Source of the DNA: Cavia porcellus
Taxonomy: Eukaryota > Chordata > Mammalia > Rodentia > Caviidae
Reading direction: 5' to 3'
DNA: 64,000 bases
Assembly: GCF_034190915.1 (NCBI RefSeq)
Contig: NW_026947486.1
Span: 77,542,044 to 77,606,043 of the forward strand
Shown here: in pieces, positions 1-12,070 of the stretch
Numbering within the stretch: position 1 is the stretch's first letter
Layout of the letters: every line of letters starts with the position of its first letter
Made by a program: the position numbers and the translations under genes
Notes under the pieces: model-generated
Told to the model about the DNA's origin: nothing
Databases searched by the model: none
Seen by the model: only the letters and a program-made list of their open reading frames with translations

Positions 1-1159
1 CTCATGTGTTCAAGATTATAGTTTGTAAGTAGAGCAATGATATGAGAGAAGTTGTGATAGTGTAGGTATGGGATGAGATCAAGGAAAAGAATATGAAGAA
101 AGGGATTGTGTAATAAGTCATTGTACAAGAAGAATCTGTTGTAGGTTATTTAAGAAGGTATATATATAAAGAAAATGGCATTTGAAAAAGATAAAATTAG
201 AAACAGAAAACAATATTAACTGGGAACAGAAGGAAATACACTGGACAAGGAGAACCTACACAAGAAAGTTGAAAATGTAGGTAGAGGACAATAACAGTCT
301 GATTGATGGATGTGCCTGGAGAAATGAGGATTAGGGGACAACACAAAGATGATATTTTCCTCAGGGGCAGATAGAAAGATGAATTATTATTCCAGATAGT
401 TGCTTCTAACATACCTCACACATTCTGACATCAATGAGAAAACCTCCTACAGACATTGTCTAATTTTTTTCCTGCTACACTGAATTCTTTCAGGTTTTTA
501 TCTTTTGTGTTCCATTTGAAGTCTTCTAGGGGAGCAAAAGGAGGAAGAATTTATTTCTTCTTTGTCTACTGACAATTTCAGTGGGTCACCTCATGTGTCC
601 CCAGGCAGACTGATCTTGTCATTTCCAGCATATGTAGTGGGAAACACAAATCTGCTAATATAGGTCAAATTGTATTATGTCTGGCTGGGAACAAAAGAAT
701 AATGTCTCTAGTACTCAGGATCTGAGCTCTGATTAATGTTATCTATGTGCAATACCTGTCCATGTGGATAAAGAGGATTTGAAGGACAGCAAGTTTACAG
801 TGAATTTTGGCTCTGCAATTTAGTACATTTTATTCTTTTTAGTCAATCTTTTTTATTATGGGAATTTTGAACATTTTCTTTTTTATGTCATTGTTTTACA
901 CAGAAGGAAGGTACATATGCAGATAGGAAGTAAGTATCCTGATATTGTATATGATAATCTCAGTGAGAGTTCAGTAATCACAAATAGCATGAAAAATTAA
1001 AATACTGGAGGAAATACTTTTCCTAATACTTATTTTGAGAAACATTTGTTTTCTCTTTCCTAAGGAGATAAATGAGTCATGCTCCATGTATAGTGAGACA
1101 TCTCATTTTGAATTGCACTTATGGTATAGACATTATACTCATCTCAGAGCTCTTTTCTT
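1..1159. other. AT-rich DNA, no feature recognised
   Basis: I see no recognisable coding region, SINE, LINE or LTR in this stretch. It contains short A/T runs and no open frame resembling a known family. It could hold old repeat remnants too diverged to recognise by eye. Confidence 0.4.
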
Positions 1160-1236
1160 CATGCAGTTGGAGATAGAACTCAAGGCCTCATTTGTACTAT
1201 GCAAATGATGTACTACTGAACTATTCCTCCACCTTC
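1160..1236 (-). mobile_element. ID/B4-type tRNA-derived SINE fragment, antisense
   Basis: Read on the minus strand, this segment resembles the body of an ID-type SINE. On the plus strand it gives the typical antisense order of a 'GGAGATAGAACTCAAGGCCTC' like block followed by a block ending in CTACTGAACTATTCCTCCACC. It is diverged, with no clear A-tail or target-site duplication, so it is an old copy. Similar degraded copies lie at about 16815, 32825, 34885 and 36853. Confidence 0.5.
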
Positions 1237-1687
1237 AGGACTCACTAAATAATGATGTTTATAAATTAATCAAGCCCAAACAAAGGCAGCAGACTTGACT
1301 AGAATTTGTTTTTTGCCATTATGATATCACGGATTCACTCAGTCATGAAGGGAAGAGTTTCTCCTCTCCACGTCTTCTAGGATGTTCAGATATGGCCATA
1401 AGTTAGAGTTTCCAGTTTTGGGGGACAGAAATATCAATTAATTCCATTTTAAACTTTCCATAGACATTGAAATGTATGCAGATATGTACAAGCAGCCCCA
1501 AAGCTTAATCCTCTCTGTCAAAAAAACGAAAAGGGAAAGTAGCTAGAGACCATTTGTAAACACACAGCAAAAGTTTATATAGTGTGAAATAAATGTAGTT
1601 TGCTTAGAAAATGAGAAATATAACAACTTCTTCAGTTTTACCTTTGAATTATTATTTGCATGTTATTTTAGTTTACATTTTTGCTCT

Positions 1688-2140
1688 TCTTTTTTTTATT
1701 TAAGGAGAAAAATAAAAAGCAGAAAAAGGGTACAAGTAATACAAAATTTAAAAAAATAAACAGTAAGAAATCACTAGTTAATAGATTACATATTTTCATC
1801 TTAGTAATAGTTGTTCAAGTTACAAAATTGAAGCATATAAAGTGGACTTTCAAACAGTGAGAGTGAAGTTTTGTCCAATGATCCAAAAAACACTCAGTAA
1901 TATGGTTATCTATCTTATACAATTAATCATATATGCAGTTATAACCTTTAGAGCACTTTCGTTTCTTTTCTTTTGTACAATGACAATTACACATTTTGTG
2001 TTTTATTACTCCCACAGTTCTTAGTACTGTTTTTGAAGAGAGTAAAACCAAATGCGACATATCAGAACAGAGTCTAGTATAGACTAGAGGGAAAAATTTT
2101 ACCTTATGCAAAGAGCTTCAGATTAAAAACAACAAAATCC
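1688..2140 (-). mobile_element. Copy A of HAL1-like 3' module family
   Basis: The segment starts with a T-run (an A-tail on the minus strand) and a TTTAAGGAGAAAAATAAAA block. It aligns by eye over about 270 bases with the 3' end of the 43003-47120 element. Shared stretches include AATCACTAGTT, ATAGTTGTTCAAGTTACAAAATT and, near 2030, GAAGAGAGTAAAACC followed by an ACAGAACAGA-like stretch. The copy is 5' truncated: the GC-rich 5' region and ORF1 seen at 45-47 kb are absent. It is noncoding. The distal end is uncertain because similarity fades before the TA microsatellite at 2164. Confidence 0.6.
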
Positions 2141-2163
2141 AATTCAATTTAATAAATAGAATA

Positions 2164-2207
2164 CTATATATATATATATATATATGAAATAGATAAATAT
2201 ACCTAAA

Positions 2208-2245
<38 letters not shown>
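2164..2245. repeat. Two (TA)n microsatellites
   Basis: Uninterrupted alternating TA runs occupy about 2164-2185 and 2216-2245, separated by about 30 bases of AT-rich sequence. They lie between copy A of the HAL1-like family and the antisense L1 starting near 2290. Confidence 0.9.
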
Positions 2246-2247
<2 letters not shown>

Positions 2248-2289
2248 GACAAACATTATGCAATAAATCATCAAATACATCATCCATTT

Positions 2290-3089
2290 GATTCAGTAAG
2301 CGTCATCTTAAGAAGTATTGATGTGTGATATTTTTGATGATTTCTTGCATAATGTTTGCTAGTATTTTGTCAGATTTTTACATTCATACTTACTAAAGTG
2401 ATTAGCATATAGTTGTTTTTCTTTTAGTGTAGGAAACAGAGTAATTCTAGCCCACAGGAATGAATTTAGGAGCACTCACTCCTGTTTAATTTTATTAACG
2501 AGCTTGAGGAGTGTTTGCATTAGATCTTATGTGAAGATTTTGCAGAAATCAGGAGTGAATCCACTCTACCTTGGGCCATTTTTAGTTGGTAGATTTTTAT
2601 TGCCATTTTAATTTAATTGCCTGTTATTGGGTGATTCATTATTTTTATATCTTCTTTATTAAGTTTTAGTAATTCAAATATATTTAATAAACTGTCCATT
2701 TCTTCTGGATTCTCCATTTTATTGGAGTTCAGATTCTCAAAATAGTTACCAGTAATATTCTTAATTACAGCTTTTTCCATGGTGATTTTAGATTTTTTCA
2801 GTTTTAATTGCACTGATTTGTGTACTTTCTTACCTTTTTTGGTAAGACTGACTAATATTTTGTCAATTTTATTTATTATTATGAAGAACCAGATTTTGAT
2901 TCATTGATTTGTTTTAACAATTTTGTCTGTTTAATTAATTTCTGCTCTGATATTTATAATTTCCTTTCCTATACTACTTTGGATTCAAAATGTTCTTTCA
3001 TAGGAACTTGATGTGATTATTTCACTTACTTTGGTTATTTCACTTACTTTGTTTTTCTGATGTGGGTATTCATGCATATAGAGATCCCT
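2290..3089 (-). mobile_element. Old antisense L1: ORF2, RT N-terminal part and linker
   Basis: On the minus strand the translation shows diverged L1 ORF2. The open frame 2813-2613 reads NKMENPEEMDSLLNIFELLK and continues to an IMNHPITGN-like end, matching the segment just before the RT core. Near 2880-2910 a stretch reads like INESKSGSS followed by an L1-type KINKID-like region. Frameshifts and stops are frequent, so the copy is inactive. The element continues at 3859-4207 and again at 10244-11150. It is interrupted by an unassigned 770-bp segment and then by a complete younger L1. Confidence 0.75.
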
Positions 3090-3858
3090 TTCCTGTACTC
3101 TTTTCAGTCTGGGGAGTTTATAATTATAATAATCTGGAAATATTATTGGAATCCTAGTGAGTAATTCCAAGCTATCACTTTCAGGGCAACCCATGGCAAA
3201 AAATGAAGAAACTAATGCTTAATTATGATTATGGAGGAGCAAGGGGTCTTGAGTTTGGCCCAGATGAAGGTTTACTGGAACAAATGCTTCAAGGAGGACT
3301 TCAGCCAGATTTTATTAATTCATGAGAAAAGGAGTGGTTTGAGGATAACTGACAGTGTGAACAGTGAGAGACACATGAGTACTGTGAGCTGGGCTATGTA
3401 GGAGGACTGAAAGCCCCTCTGTAATATGCAGAGAGAAGATCACGCAGAAAGAAAAATCTGCATAACACAATTTAGACAACATTTAATGTTTAAGTAATGG
3501 TAGTTCAGCTCTGATATGCAGATTATTGTGCCTTGAGAAGTCAAAATGTCTTATCTTGAGGTTGAAACTGATTGATAGTCCTGGAGCCATGGCTCTTTCT
3601 TCCTGATTAGCTCAACCATGCTTTCATGGATGGAATCATGGATGGGAAAAAGACAATTGACTGTCACCTAGCTTCAAAGATTACACCTTAGCACCTCAGC
3701 TAGCACTATTTACATTGTTTAAAGCCAACTGAAAGAAAAAGAAGTAGCTTCAGCAGTTCTCTATGTATCAGTATATGGAGTTAGGGCTAGACTTAGCCAA
3801 AATGAATATAATAGCTCTGTATTCAAGGAGAGTCATTCAGGTGGTCTTCCATATATAT
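3090..3858. other. Unassigned ~770-bp insert in the antisense L1
   Basis: Antisense L1 sequence stops near 3089, just after a GATGTGGGTATTCATGCATA stretch. It resumes near 3859 at the position expected of the same element (TTTCTCTTTTAGAACTCCTT). The intervening sequence is not L1-like and has somewhat higher GC around 3225-3450. I see no LTR ends, A-tail or convincing reading frame. It may be an old insertion of an unrecognised element. Confidence 0.4.
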
Positions 3859-4207
3859 CAATGAGTTTCTCTTTTAGAACTCCTTACCCATAATCTATTG
3901 TATATTGTCTTGTCATCATCATTTGATTCTAGGAACTGTCCAAACATTCCTTGATTTCTTCATTGGAACATTGGTTATTCAAGTATACTTCTTAAATTTC
4001 ATGTTTTTGTATAATTTCTGTGTCTACTTTTGCCATTGATTTTTAGTTTCAATGCACTATAATCTGATAATAGGGATGGAATAATTTCAATTATTTTAAA
4101 TTTAGTTAAATATGATTTATAGCTTGGTATATGACCTATTTGGAGAAAGTTGCAAATTATGCTCATATCAATGCATGTTCTGTTGCTGTTGAATCAAATA
4201 TTTTGTA
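3859..4207 (-). mobile_element. Old antisense L1 continued: endonuclease region
   Basis: This is a diverged antisense copy of the linker and C-terminal endonuclease part of L1 ORF2. Diagnostic stretches are a CATTGGTTATTCAAGTATA block and an ACTATAATCTGATAATAGGG block, in the order expected on the antisense strand. It ends at the 5' boundary of the younger plus-strand L1. The last 12 bases (4196-4207) form the left copy of that insertion's target-site duplication. The element resumes at 10244. Confidence 0.75.
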
Positions 4208-5029
4208 GGTAGAGGAACTCAGCCAGCTGTGCACAAAGGGCTGAGCCAGACCTGGGCCCCTCTTATGCCCCAAGCCTTCCAAACCAACCATCCCTGTGAG
4301 ACACAAGAACTCCAGCCAGCAGAATGTGCCCCTGAAGTCCCACCTCTGTTGTCAGGGACACCCCACCTCCTGGGCTTAGTATTCCTGTTGATCTTCGGCT
4401 CCCAGTCCTCACCCCAGAACCTTGTACTGCAGTGGATTAAACATGTATCAAGGGGACATTCAGTAATCCCTAATGCAAACAGAAGAACTCAGCAGGCTTC
4501 CATCATTGAGGTGAGTTTGCCCCTAAAATAGATATAGAGTTTGCCACTTTTAGTAGGTAAACAAGAAAAATAATGAAGCTCCACCTAGAAGTAGGCCATT
4601 GGCAAGCTTAGCAAGAGTGTGGGTGAGTCCTTCCTCCATACAGAGAACATCATGTAGGTCAGGTAGTGTGCCAATAAGTCCTTCTCCAACCTGCAGAAAA
4701 TTAAAAGGGCCTATGAGCCATCCAAAGACGTAGTAGAGTCACAGCTGAGAAAAACACTATAAACAGGGAGACTGGTGATTCTGAACAACATGACTACATG
4801 AAATAACTAAGAGTTGATTTCCATCAATAATCAGGACTGTCAGCCTAGGAGGAATATAGAACTCACACAACAGGCCCTGCATGGGGGAATTCAGGTGAAT
4901 GACCACCTCTTCACTGTGGGACCCAGCAAATTGACAAACATCAATCTGATTGTAGGACTCTAATAAACACACTACCAACTGTGGATACTAGTGTGTTTGA
5001 AAGACCAAATATTAACCTGAAAGGGGAAA
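4208..5029 (+). promoter_or_regulatory. L1 copy 1 5' UTR, no clear monomers
   Basis: About 820 bases lie between the element's left boundary and the start of ORF1-like coding. The first 350 are distinctly richer in G and C than the surroundings, as expected of an L1 internal Pol II promoter. I found no tandem monomer structure by eye. An incidental 100-codon frame at 4229-4531 does not resemble a known protein. Confidence 0.55.
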
Positions 5030-6063
5030 ATGGCAAAATGGAAAAGCAAAGTGCAATGTTAAACATCTAGTCAATTAGGAGCAAGTACAGGAGACAGTGA
5101 AAGACAAGACTTCAAAAGTCATACACTGGAAAAATCTGAAAAGTGCCAAGTGAAATAAAAAAAATCCATGAAGCTATAGAGGAAATCAAATTAGAAGAAA
5201 TAGCTCATGTAAAAATGGAAATAACAACTTTTGTAAAGGAGTTGCTCAGCACAGCTAAAGAAGAAATAGATTTTAAAAAAGTACAGGAACATGGGAAATG
5301 GATTAAAACCTCAAATGAACAATATAGAAAGAAAGCAGAATTAATGAAACAAACTCAAAGAGACACCCAAGAAATAAAAAATTCTATTGAAAGCTAGAAA
5401 AACCATTTAAATGAAGCTGAGGATAGAAGTTTGGACCTTGAGGAGAGGATCAAAATTAGTAATCATGAAAAGATAGAATTTTTAAAAACAGCATGAAATG
5501 ACAACCCAGGAACTTCAAGATGGTGCCAACAGAAACAATATAAGACAAATAGGCATCAGTGAATGCCTGTTGTTGTTGCAGGAGTCAACACAAATAACAT
5601 AGTTAAAGTATTCACAGAACTAGTAGTAGAAAATTTCCCAAACATGGGGAAAATCTGATATGCAGATAAGTGAGGCATATACAATGGCAACCAATCACAA
5701 CCAACATAAATCTACACCCAGACATATAATAATTAAGATCCAAGACTTGCAGAATAAAAACAGAATACTAAAAGCTATTAGAGAAAAGACACACTCACCT
5801 ATCAAGGAAAGCCTATTGGAATTATGGCAGACTTTTCAGCACAAACCCTCAAGTTAAGATGTGCCTGGAGTGAGGTATTTCAATCCCTGAAGGAAAACAA
5901 CTTTCAACAGAGATTGATGTACCCAGAAAAACTTTCATTGAAATTTATGGGGAAACAGGATACTTCCATGACAAAGAACAACTGAAGAAATTCATGGCCT
6001 CCAAATCAACCCTAGAAAGAATATTGAAAGACCTACTAGACAGAAAAAATGATCATGATTTCT
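5030..6063 (+). pseudogene. L1 ORF1 protein, degenerate (copy 1)
   Basis: ORF1p is the RNA-binding chaperone that coats L1 RNA. Three regions are visible in order: a Glu/Lys-rich coiled coil (5143-5397, including IHEAIEEIKLEEIAHVKMEI), an RRM to C-terminal junction with RHIIIKIQDLQNKNRILKAI (about 5720-5790), and a C-terminal domain with RLMYPEKLSLKF (about 5910-5945). Frameshifts and stops separate them. The start is set by the first plausible ATG near 5030 and is uncertain. ORF2 follows after a short gap, the usual L1 order. Confidence 0.8.
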
Positions 6064-6119
6064 AGAACAATAATAGAAAGAAACCACCAGGTAAGACAAG
6101 TAATTAAACAATAGGTGAA

Positions 6120-9100
6120 AGTAGAAAACGAACAACTGGAATATAACATGACAAAGTTGAGCCAGTGCATATTAGTTATACCCATAAATGTAAATGGCCT
6201 CAATTCACCTATCAAAAGAAAGAGGTTGCCAGGATGCATCAAGAACTGTGATACCACAATATGATGTATACAATAAACACATATAACACAAAAGGAAACT
6301 CATATTAAAAGTGAAAGGATGCAAAACAGTATTCGATTCAATAGGAACCCAGAAAAAAAGCAGGGGTGACTATTCTATTTGCAGAAAATGTGAATCTCAA
6401 ACCTAAAATAATTAAAAGAGATAAACAAAAGTCATTACATATTTGTTACTGGAAACATTCAAGAGGCAGAACTAACAATTATAAAGATATATTTAACAAA
6501 CACAGGAGTACCCAAACTATATAAGACAAATACTAATGGATATGAAATAACAAATATACAAGAGCATAATTATAACTTGGGGACTTAATGACCATTGTCA
6601 CAAAGAGATAGGTCATTGACAAAAAGTTATCAAAGAAATAAGAAAACTCAGTGATACTTGTGAGCAAATGGACTTAATAGATGTTTACACAGTGTTCCAC
6701 CAAACCACATCAGAATATACATTCTTCTCAAATACACATTGGACATTCTCCAAAATAGACTATGTATTATCCCATAAAACATTCTTAAGTAAACACAAAG
6801 ATATTGAAATAACCCATGCATAACATCTGACCATAATGCACTGAAACTTGAAAAAAGTGGCAAAAGAAATTGCAAACCCTGCATGATTACATGGAAATTA
6901 AATAATCTTCTAAATATTTAATGACCTACAGATGAAATAAAGAAAGAAATAAAGCAATGCCTACAATTGAATGAAAATGAAGAAACAACATACCATAATC
7001 TGTGGGATGCAATGAAAGTATCTTAAGAGGGAAATATATAGTAATAAATTGTCATATCAAGAAAACAGAACAAGTGAAAATAAACAAACTAATACTTGAT
7101 CTCAAACTTCTAGAAAAAAAGAGCAAGTAAAATCCACAGCTCATAGAAGAGAGGGAATTTTAAAGATCAGAGTAGAAATTGATGCAATTGAAGCTATAAA
7201 AACAATACAAAGAATTAATAAAACAAAAAGTTGATCTTTAGACAGAATAAACAAAATTGACAAACAGCTAGCTGTCCTTATCAAGAGTAAGAAACAAAAC
7301 CCCAAATTCATGCAATAAGGAATGAAAAGAGGGAAATGACAACAAATTCCATGGAAATTCAAAAGACCATGAATACCTACTTTGAAAATGTCTACTCACA
7401 TAAAGTGGAAACTACAAAGGAAATGGATAGATTTGTAGAAACTATCAAAGCTGAACCAAGAAGATATAGCAATTTTGAACAATCCAATATGAGCTATTGA
7501 AATTGAAAATGTATCTAAAAACTTACCAACAAAGAAATGTCCAGGCCCTGATGGATTCATAGCTGAATTCTAGAAGAAATTTGGAGGAAATTTAATGCCA
7601 ATACTCCTTAAACCCTTCAATCAAATTGATAAGGACGCAGTCTTCCCTAAATAATTCCTAGAAGCAAGTATTACTCTCATACCACAACCAGAAAGACCCA
7701 ACCACGAAGGAGAACTACAGGCCAATCTCACTAAGGAACATTGATGCAAAGATTCTCAATAAAGTACTGGCAAATAGAATGCAGCAAATCATCAATAAGA
7801 TTATTCATCATGACCAATTGAGAATCATTCCAGGAATGCATGGATGTTTAACATATGCAAATCAATAAATGTAATACACCACATCAACAGAGTCAAAAGC
7901 AAACAACACATGGTCATCTCAATAGATGCAGAAAAATCTTTTGATAAAGTCAAACACGTGTTCATAATCAAAACTCTTCAGAAACTCAGACTACACAGTA
8001 TCTACCTCAATCTTATAAAGGTCATCTATGACAAACCAACAGCCAACACTATACTAAATGGACAACAACTGAAACCTTTCACTCTACAATCAGAAACAAG
8101 ACAAGAATATCCACTATTACCACTCCCATTCAATATAGTTCTGGAAATACTGGCCAAGGTAATCAGAGAAGAGAGAGAAATAAAAGGAATAAAGAAAGGA
8201 AAGGAAGAATTTAAATTATCATTACCTGCAGATGACATGATACTCTAAATAGAAGATACAAAAACTCCATTAAAAGACTACTAGGAATACTAACCAACTT
8301 CAGCAGTGTAGGTGGATACAAAGTCAATGCCAAAAATTAATAGCATTTCTGTACACAAACAAAAAACTCATTGAGTGAGAAATTATGGAAATATCAGCTT
8401 CCACATTAGCATCTAAAAAAAGAAACACTTAGGAATTAGCCTGAGCAAGAGTGTAAAAGACCTACATGCTGAAAATTATGTTTTGCTAAAAAAGGTGATT
8501 GAAGAGGATATTAGAAAATGGAAAGATATTCCTTGCTCTTGCTCTTTTTGAAAATGGCCATATTCCTAAAACCGTTATAAGGATTTAATACAATCCAAAT
8601 GAAAATACCGTTAATATATTAATATACCTTCCATATCTATAGAAAATATTCCTAACATTCATTTGGAAACAGAAGAAAGCTAGAATAGCAAAGGCAATTC
8701 TGGGTAACACAGGCAAGGCAGGGGGCATCTCAGTTCCTGACGAGACTATACTACAAAGCATAGTGATAAAATCTGCATGTTACTGGCAAAGAAATAGACC
8801 TGAGGATCAATGGAACAGATTAGAAGTTTCAAACACAACTACAAAGACACTCAGCCACCTGATATTTGACAAAGGGGCTAAACATGTTTCAATGGAAGAA
8901 GGAGAGCCTCTTTAATAAATGTTGTTGAAAAAATTGGTTCTCTACATGCTGAAGACTAAAACTAGATCTATGCCCATCACCATACACTAAAGTCAAAACA
9001 AAATGGATCAAAGATCTAAATATTGAAACAGAAACACTAAATCTCCTTGAAGTCAAGGTAGTTAGAAGTCTTGGATACATAGTGGAAGGCTGAGAATTGA

Positions 9101-9895
9101 TGAATCAAACACAAACTGCATAAGAAACACTTCAAAGAATCAATAACTGAGGTCTCATATTATTGAAAAGTTTTTGCACTTCAAATGAATCACCAACAGA
9201 GTGCAAAAAATCCACAGAATGGGAAAGAAGTTTAGTCATAAAACCCTCAGAAAAAGGACTTATATCTAGAACATATAAAGAATTGAAAAACATCAAGGCC
9301 TTCAAATTCAAAGATCCTCTCAAAAATGGGCTTCTGATATGAACACATATTTCCCATATGAAGATATAGCAATGGCAAATAAATATATGAAGAAATATTC
9401 ACTGTCACTGGTCATTCGATAAATGCAAATTGAAACATCTTCGAGATGTCATCTCACTCCAGAAAGAATAACTGCAATCAAGAAATCAACTGATAAGAAT
9501 AGTTGGTGAGTATGTAGGGAGAAAGGAACACTGTTTCACTTTCGGTGGGACTGCAGACTGATGCAGCCACTATGGAAATCAGTATGGAGATTTCTCAGAA
9601 GACTAAGATTGGAAGTTCCATTCAACCTAGCGATTCCCCTTCTGGATGTTTTTCCAGAAAAACTGTAAAGGTCATACCATAGTGATATATATGCACCCAT
9701 GTTCATAGCAGCGCAATTTGTAATAGCTAATTCTTGGAAACAACCAAAATGCCCATCAACTGTAGTGAATGAAAAAGATGTGATATTTTTAAAAAAATGG
9801 AATATTACTCAGCTATAAAAAGATGACCTTGAGGCCTTTATAGGTTAATGGATGCAACTGGAGACTATCATCATAAGTGAAATAAATAAGTATCA
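6120..9895 (+). pseudogene. L1 ORF2 protein (EN-RT), degenerate (copy 1)
   Basis: ORF2p carries the endonuclease and reverse transcriptase that copy L1 RNA into DNA. The start region reads like VIPINVNGLNSPIKRKR (about 6175-6225), the hallmark of the endonuclease N-terminus. An RT stretch is open at 7844-8248, including [15 protein letters not shown]. The catalytic box at 8225-8236 reads P-A-D-D, where L1s normally have F-A-D-D. A degraded C-terminal cysteine region lies near 9500-9560. Numerous stops make it inactive. Confidence 0.85.
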
Positions 9896-10231
9896 TGTTT
9901 GCAAATATGTTGTGTCTCTAGTGTAAAAATTAATAAAAACTGTAGGAGTAATAACACCCAGAATATATAATTGGTATTATAAAATAGAAAGGGAAAGAAT
10001 GTGCTCTAAAGCATACCACTACACTATATGTTTAAGTGTAAAGATTTTGTTGGATCATTGAACAGTTTTTGCACTCTCACTGTTTAAATGTGCACTTTTT
10101 ATGTTTTAATTTTGTAACTTTAACAACTATTTCTAAGAAGTGAATATGTAATTTTTCAACTAGAAATTTCTTAATGTTTATTTTTTGAAAGTCTGTATTT
10201 TTTCTTTTTAAATAAAGTTAAAACAAAAATA
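9896..10231 (+). other. L1 3' UTR and A-rich tail (copy 1)
   Basis: This segment follows the ORF2 end and aligns by eye with the 3' UTR of L1 copy 3 (about 20640-21003). Shared stretches include GTGTCTCTAGTGTAA, ATGTTTAAGTGT, ATGTTTTAATTTTGTAACTT and a terminal AATAAAGTTAAAAC-like polyadenylation region. It bears no similarity to the 3' module of the HAL1-like family in this window. Confidence 0.75.
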
Positions 10232-10243
10232 AAATATTATGTA

Positions 10244-11190
10244 ATCTTATTTAATCTATTTTCAATGGTTTACTCAACTCGGACCCTTGTTGATTTTTTG
10301 GTGTAGTTTATGTATTTGTGACAGTAAGATATTGAGGTCCTTATCTATAATTATGTGCATGCTTACCTGATCTTATATGTCCAGTAAAGTTTTCTGAATT
10401 TAGTATGCATATTGTTGTTTAATGAATATGTTTATAATTTGTGCTTCTTTCTCTTGGGTCGCTTCCTTAAACTTATGTAGTGTCATTCTAAGATTCTTCT
10501 GCTCAGTTTTTGAATGAAAAGCACTTTGTCCCAAAGGAAGACATTTATCTCTGCTTCTTTGGGGCTCTAGTTGCACAGAGTACATTTCCAGAATTTGGTT
10601 TTTAATGTATTTTTTATTAATACTTTATTTTACACAGCATACTCTATGATTTTCATTTTTGATACATTCTACCAATCTTGATGTATTTATTGGGGCATGG
10701 AAACTATTCACATTGAGAATTATGACTAAAAGTATTTATTTATACTTCTTATTGAATTATTTTCATTTTTCTGAGTCATAAGCTTTAGTTCTGCTTAACT
10801 GCTCACCCTAGTTAGTATATTCCTTGTATTGCACTTTTTGGCATTGTGTGTTTCATTGTGTCTCTCTAGGATATCCTTAAGAATTTTTGCAGTGCTGTTT
10901 AAGTGGTTGTGTATGTTTTAAATTGTTCTTTGTCATGGAAAGATCTTGTTTATTCATTAATTTTTCAAGGTAGTTTTACAAGATATATCAGTCTCAGTTG
11001 GAAGCTGTTTTCAGTTTAGGCCCTAATTTCAACCTCTCCTGGCCTTTAAGGTTTGTGCTGAGAGCCATACCGTGATACTAATTAGTTTAAACTTATAAGT
11101 GATTTGTTCCTTTTTTCTAACACTTTTTAAGATTCACTTATTTTGTTGAACTTTTGAGATTTGAAGTTGATGTGTTATTGAGATGTTCTT
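10244..11190 (-). mobile_element. Old antisense L1 continued: endonuclease to ORF1
   Basis: This is the continuation of the antisense L1 at 2290-4207 beyond the inserted L1. Endonuclease-like antisense sequence runs to about 10700, starting with the AGATATTGAGGTCC stretch near 10327. ORF1 C-terminal-like sequence follows at about 10830-11150; its reverse translation includes SFHDKEQF near 10940. The element decays into unrecognisable sequence before the monomer array at 11195. Confidence 0.7.
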
Positions 11191-11194
11191 TTCT

Positions 11195-12070
11195 TGACCT
11201 GGCCAGTGATCCTCAGGCATCCAGGAGCCATTGCACGTTGAGTGGCACAACCTGAAAAACCTCTGCAGTGATCCCTACCTAGATGTGCAGTCACGAGTGT
11301 TTGCTCAGAACATGGTAGGGTCCCAACTGGTGCCCTTAAATAGTCCAGGACCTTTGGGTCATCACTGAGTTCCTGGTTGGTCCCTGCTCATTGACCCTCA
11401 AGGATCAAGGAACCACTGAATTTTGAGTGGTATGACCTGAAAGCCTCTGTAGCAATCCCTACCTGGCTGTGCAAGTGTTGGACTTTGCTCAAAACCTAGT
11501 AGGGCCCTGCCCAGCATCTACAAACAGTCTAGGGACTTTGGGTTATCAGTGGGCTCCTTCCTGGGCCCCACTAATTGTCCCTCAGGCAGCTGTGAGCTGC
11601 TATATGTTGAGTGGTGTGACCTGAAGTCCTCTGCAGGGATCCCTACCTACCTGTGCAGCTTCAGGACATTGGTTGGAACATGGTAGGGAGACAACCAGCA
11701 TCCCCAAACAGTCTAGGACCTTTGGGTTGTCACTGAGGTCCTAGATGGGCCCCACCCAGTGAGCCCCAGGCAGCCTGGAGCTGTTGTGTGTTGAGTGGTA
11801 TGACTTGAGGGCCTCCACAGCAAACTCTACCTAGATGTGCAGCATCAGAACCTTGCTGAGAACTTCCTAAGGTCTTACTCAGTGACCCCTCAAAACCCAG
11901 AAGCTTTGGTGTACTGCATAACATGAGCTGAAGGCCTACCTGGTGTACTCCACATACCTTTCAGCCTCAGTACAACACTCAGAACCTTGTAGGTCCCAGC
12001 CCAGTGATAACAAGCAGCCAGAGAGCTTCAGTGAGCAATGTGGATGTACTGAAGATCTATCGTTTGCAAC
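11195..12070 (+). promoter_or_regulatory. L1 copy 2 5' UTR: tandem ~184-bp monomers
   Basis: A tandem array of GC-richer monomers lies immediately upstream of an L1 ORF1. The landmark CTTTGGGT recurs at 11352, 11536 and 11720, giving an exact 184-bp step. The flanking blocks CTACCT...GTGCAG and GAGTGGTATGACCTGAA recur in register. Three full monomers span about 11195-11746. Two shortened units follow (about 11747-11872 and 11873-11993) that lack part of the repeat, then a partial unit. Multi-monomer L1 promoters are known from mouse and rat. The sequence here does not resemble the other 5' regions in this window. Confidence 0.85.

Larger units (their letters stand above)
4208..10231 (+). mobile_element. 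L1 copy 1, near full-length, decayed, plus strand
   Basis: This is an essentially complete L1 with a GC-richer 5' region, ORF1, ORF2, a short 3' UTR and an A-rich end, in that order. It is flanked by an imperfect 12-bp target-site duplication, AAATATTTTGTA at 4196-4207 and AAATATTATGTA at 10232-10243 (11/12). It sits inside an older antisense L1 whose two halves rejoin across it. Both ORFs carry many stops and frameshifts, so it is not active. Its 5' region shows no obvious tandem monomers, unlike the L1 at 11195 and the L1 at 62140. Confidence 0.85.

Noticed and set aside
4229..4531. 100-codon frame starting near the L1 5' end
   Set aside because: It lies within the 5' UTR of L1 copy 1, is GC-driven and resembles no known protein.
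9896..10231. L1 3' UTR as the source of the HAL1-like 3' module
   Set aside because: Copies 1 and 3 agree with each other in this region but share no visible block with the module at 43003-44860, apart from A-rich ends.
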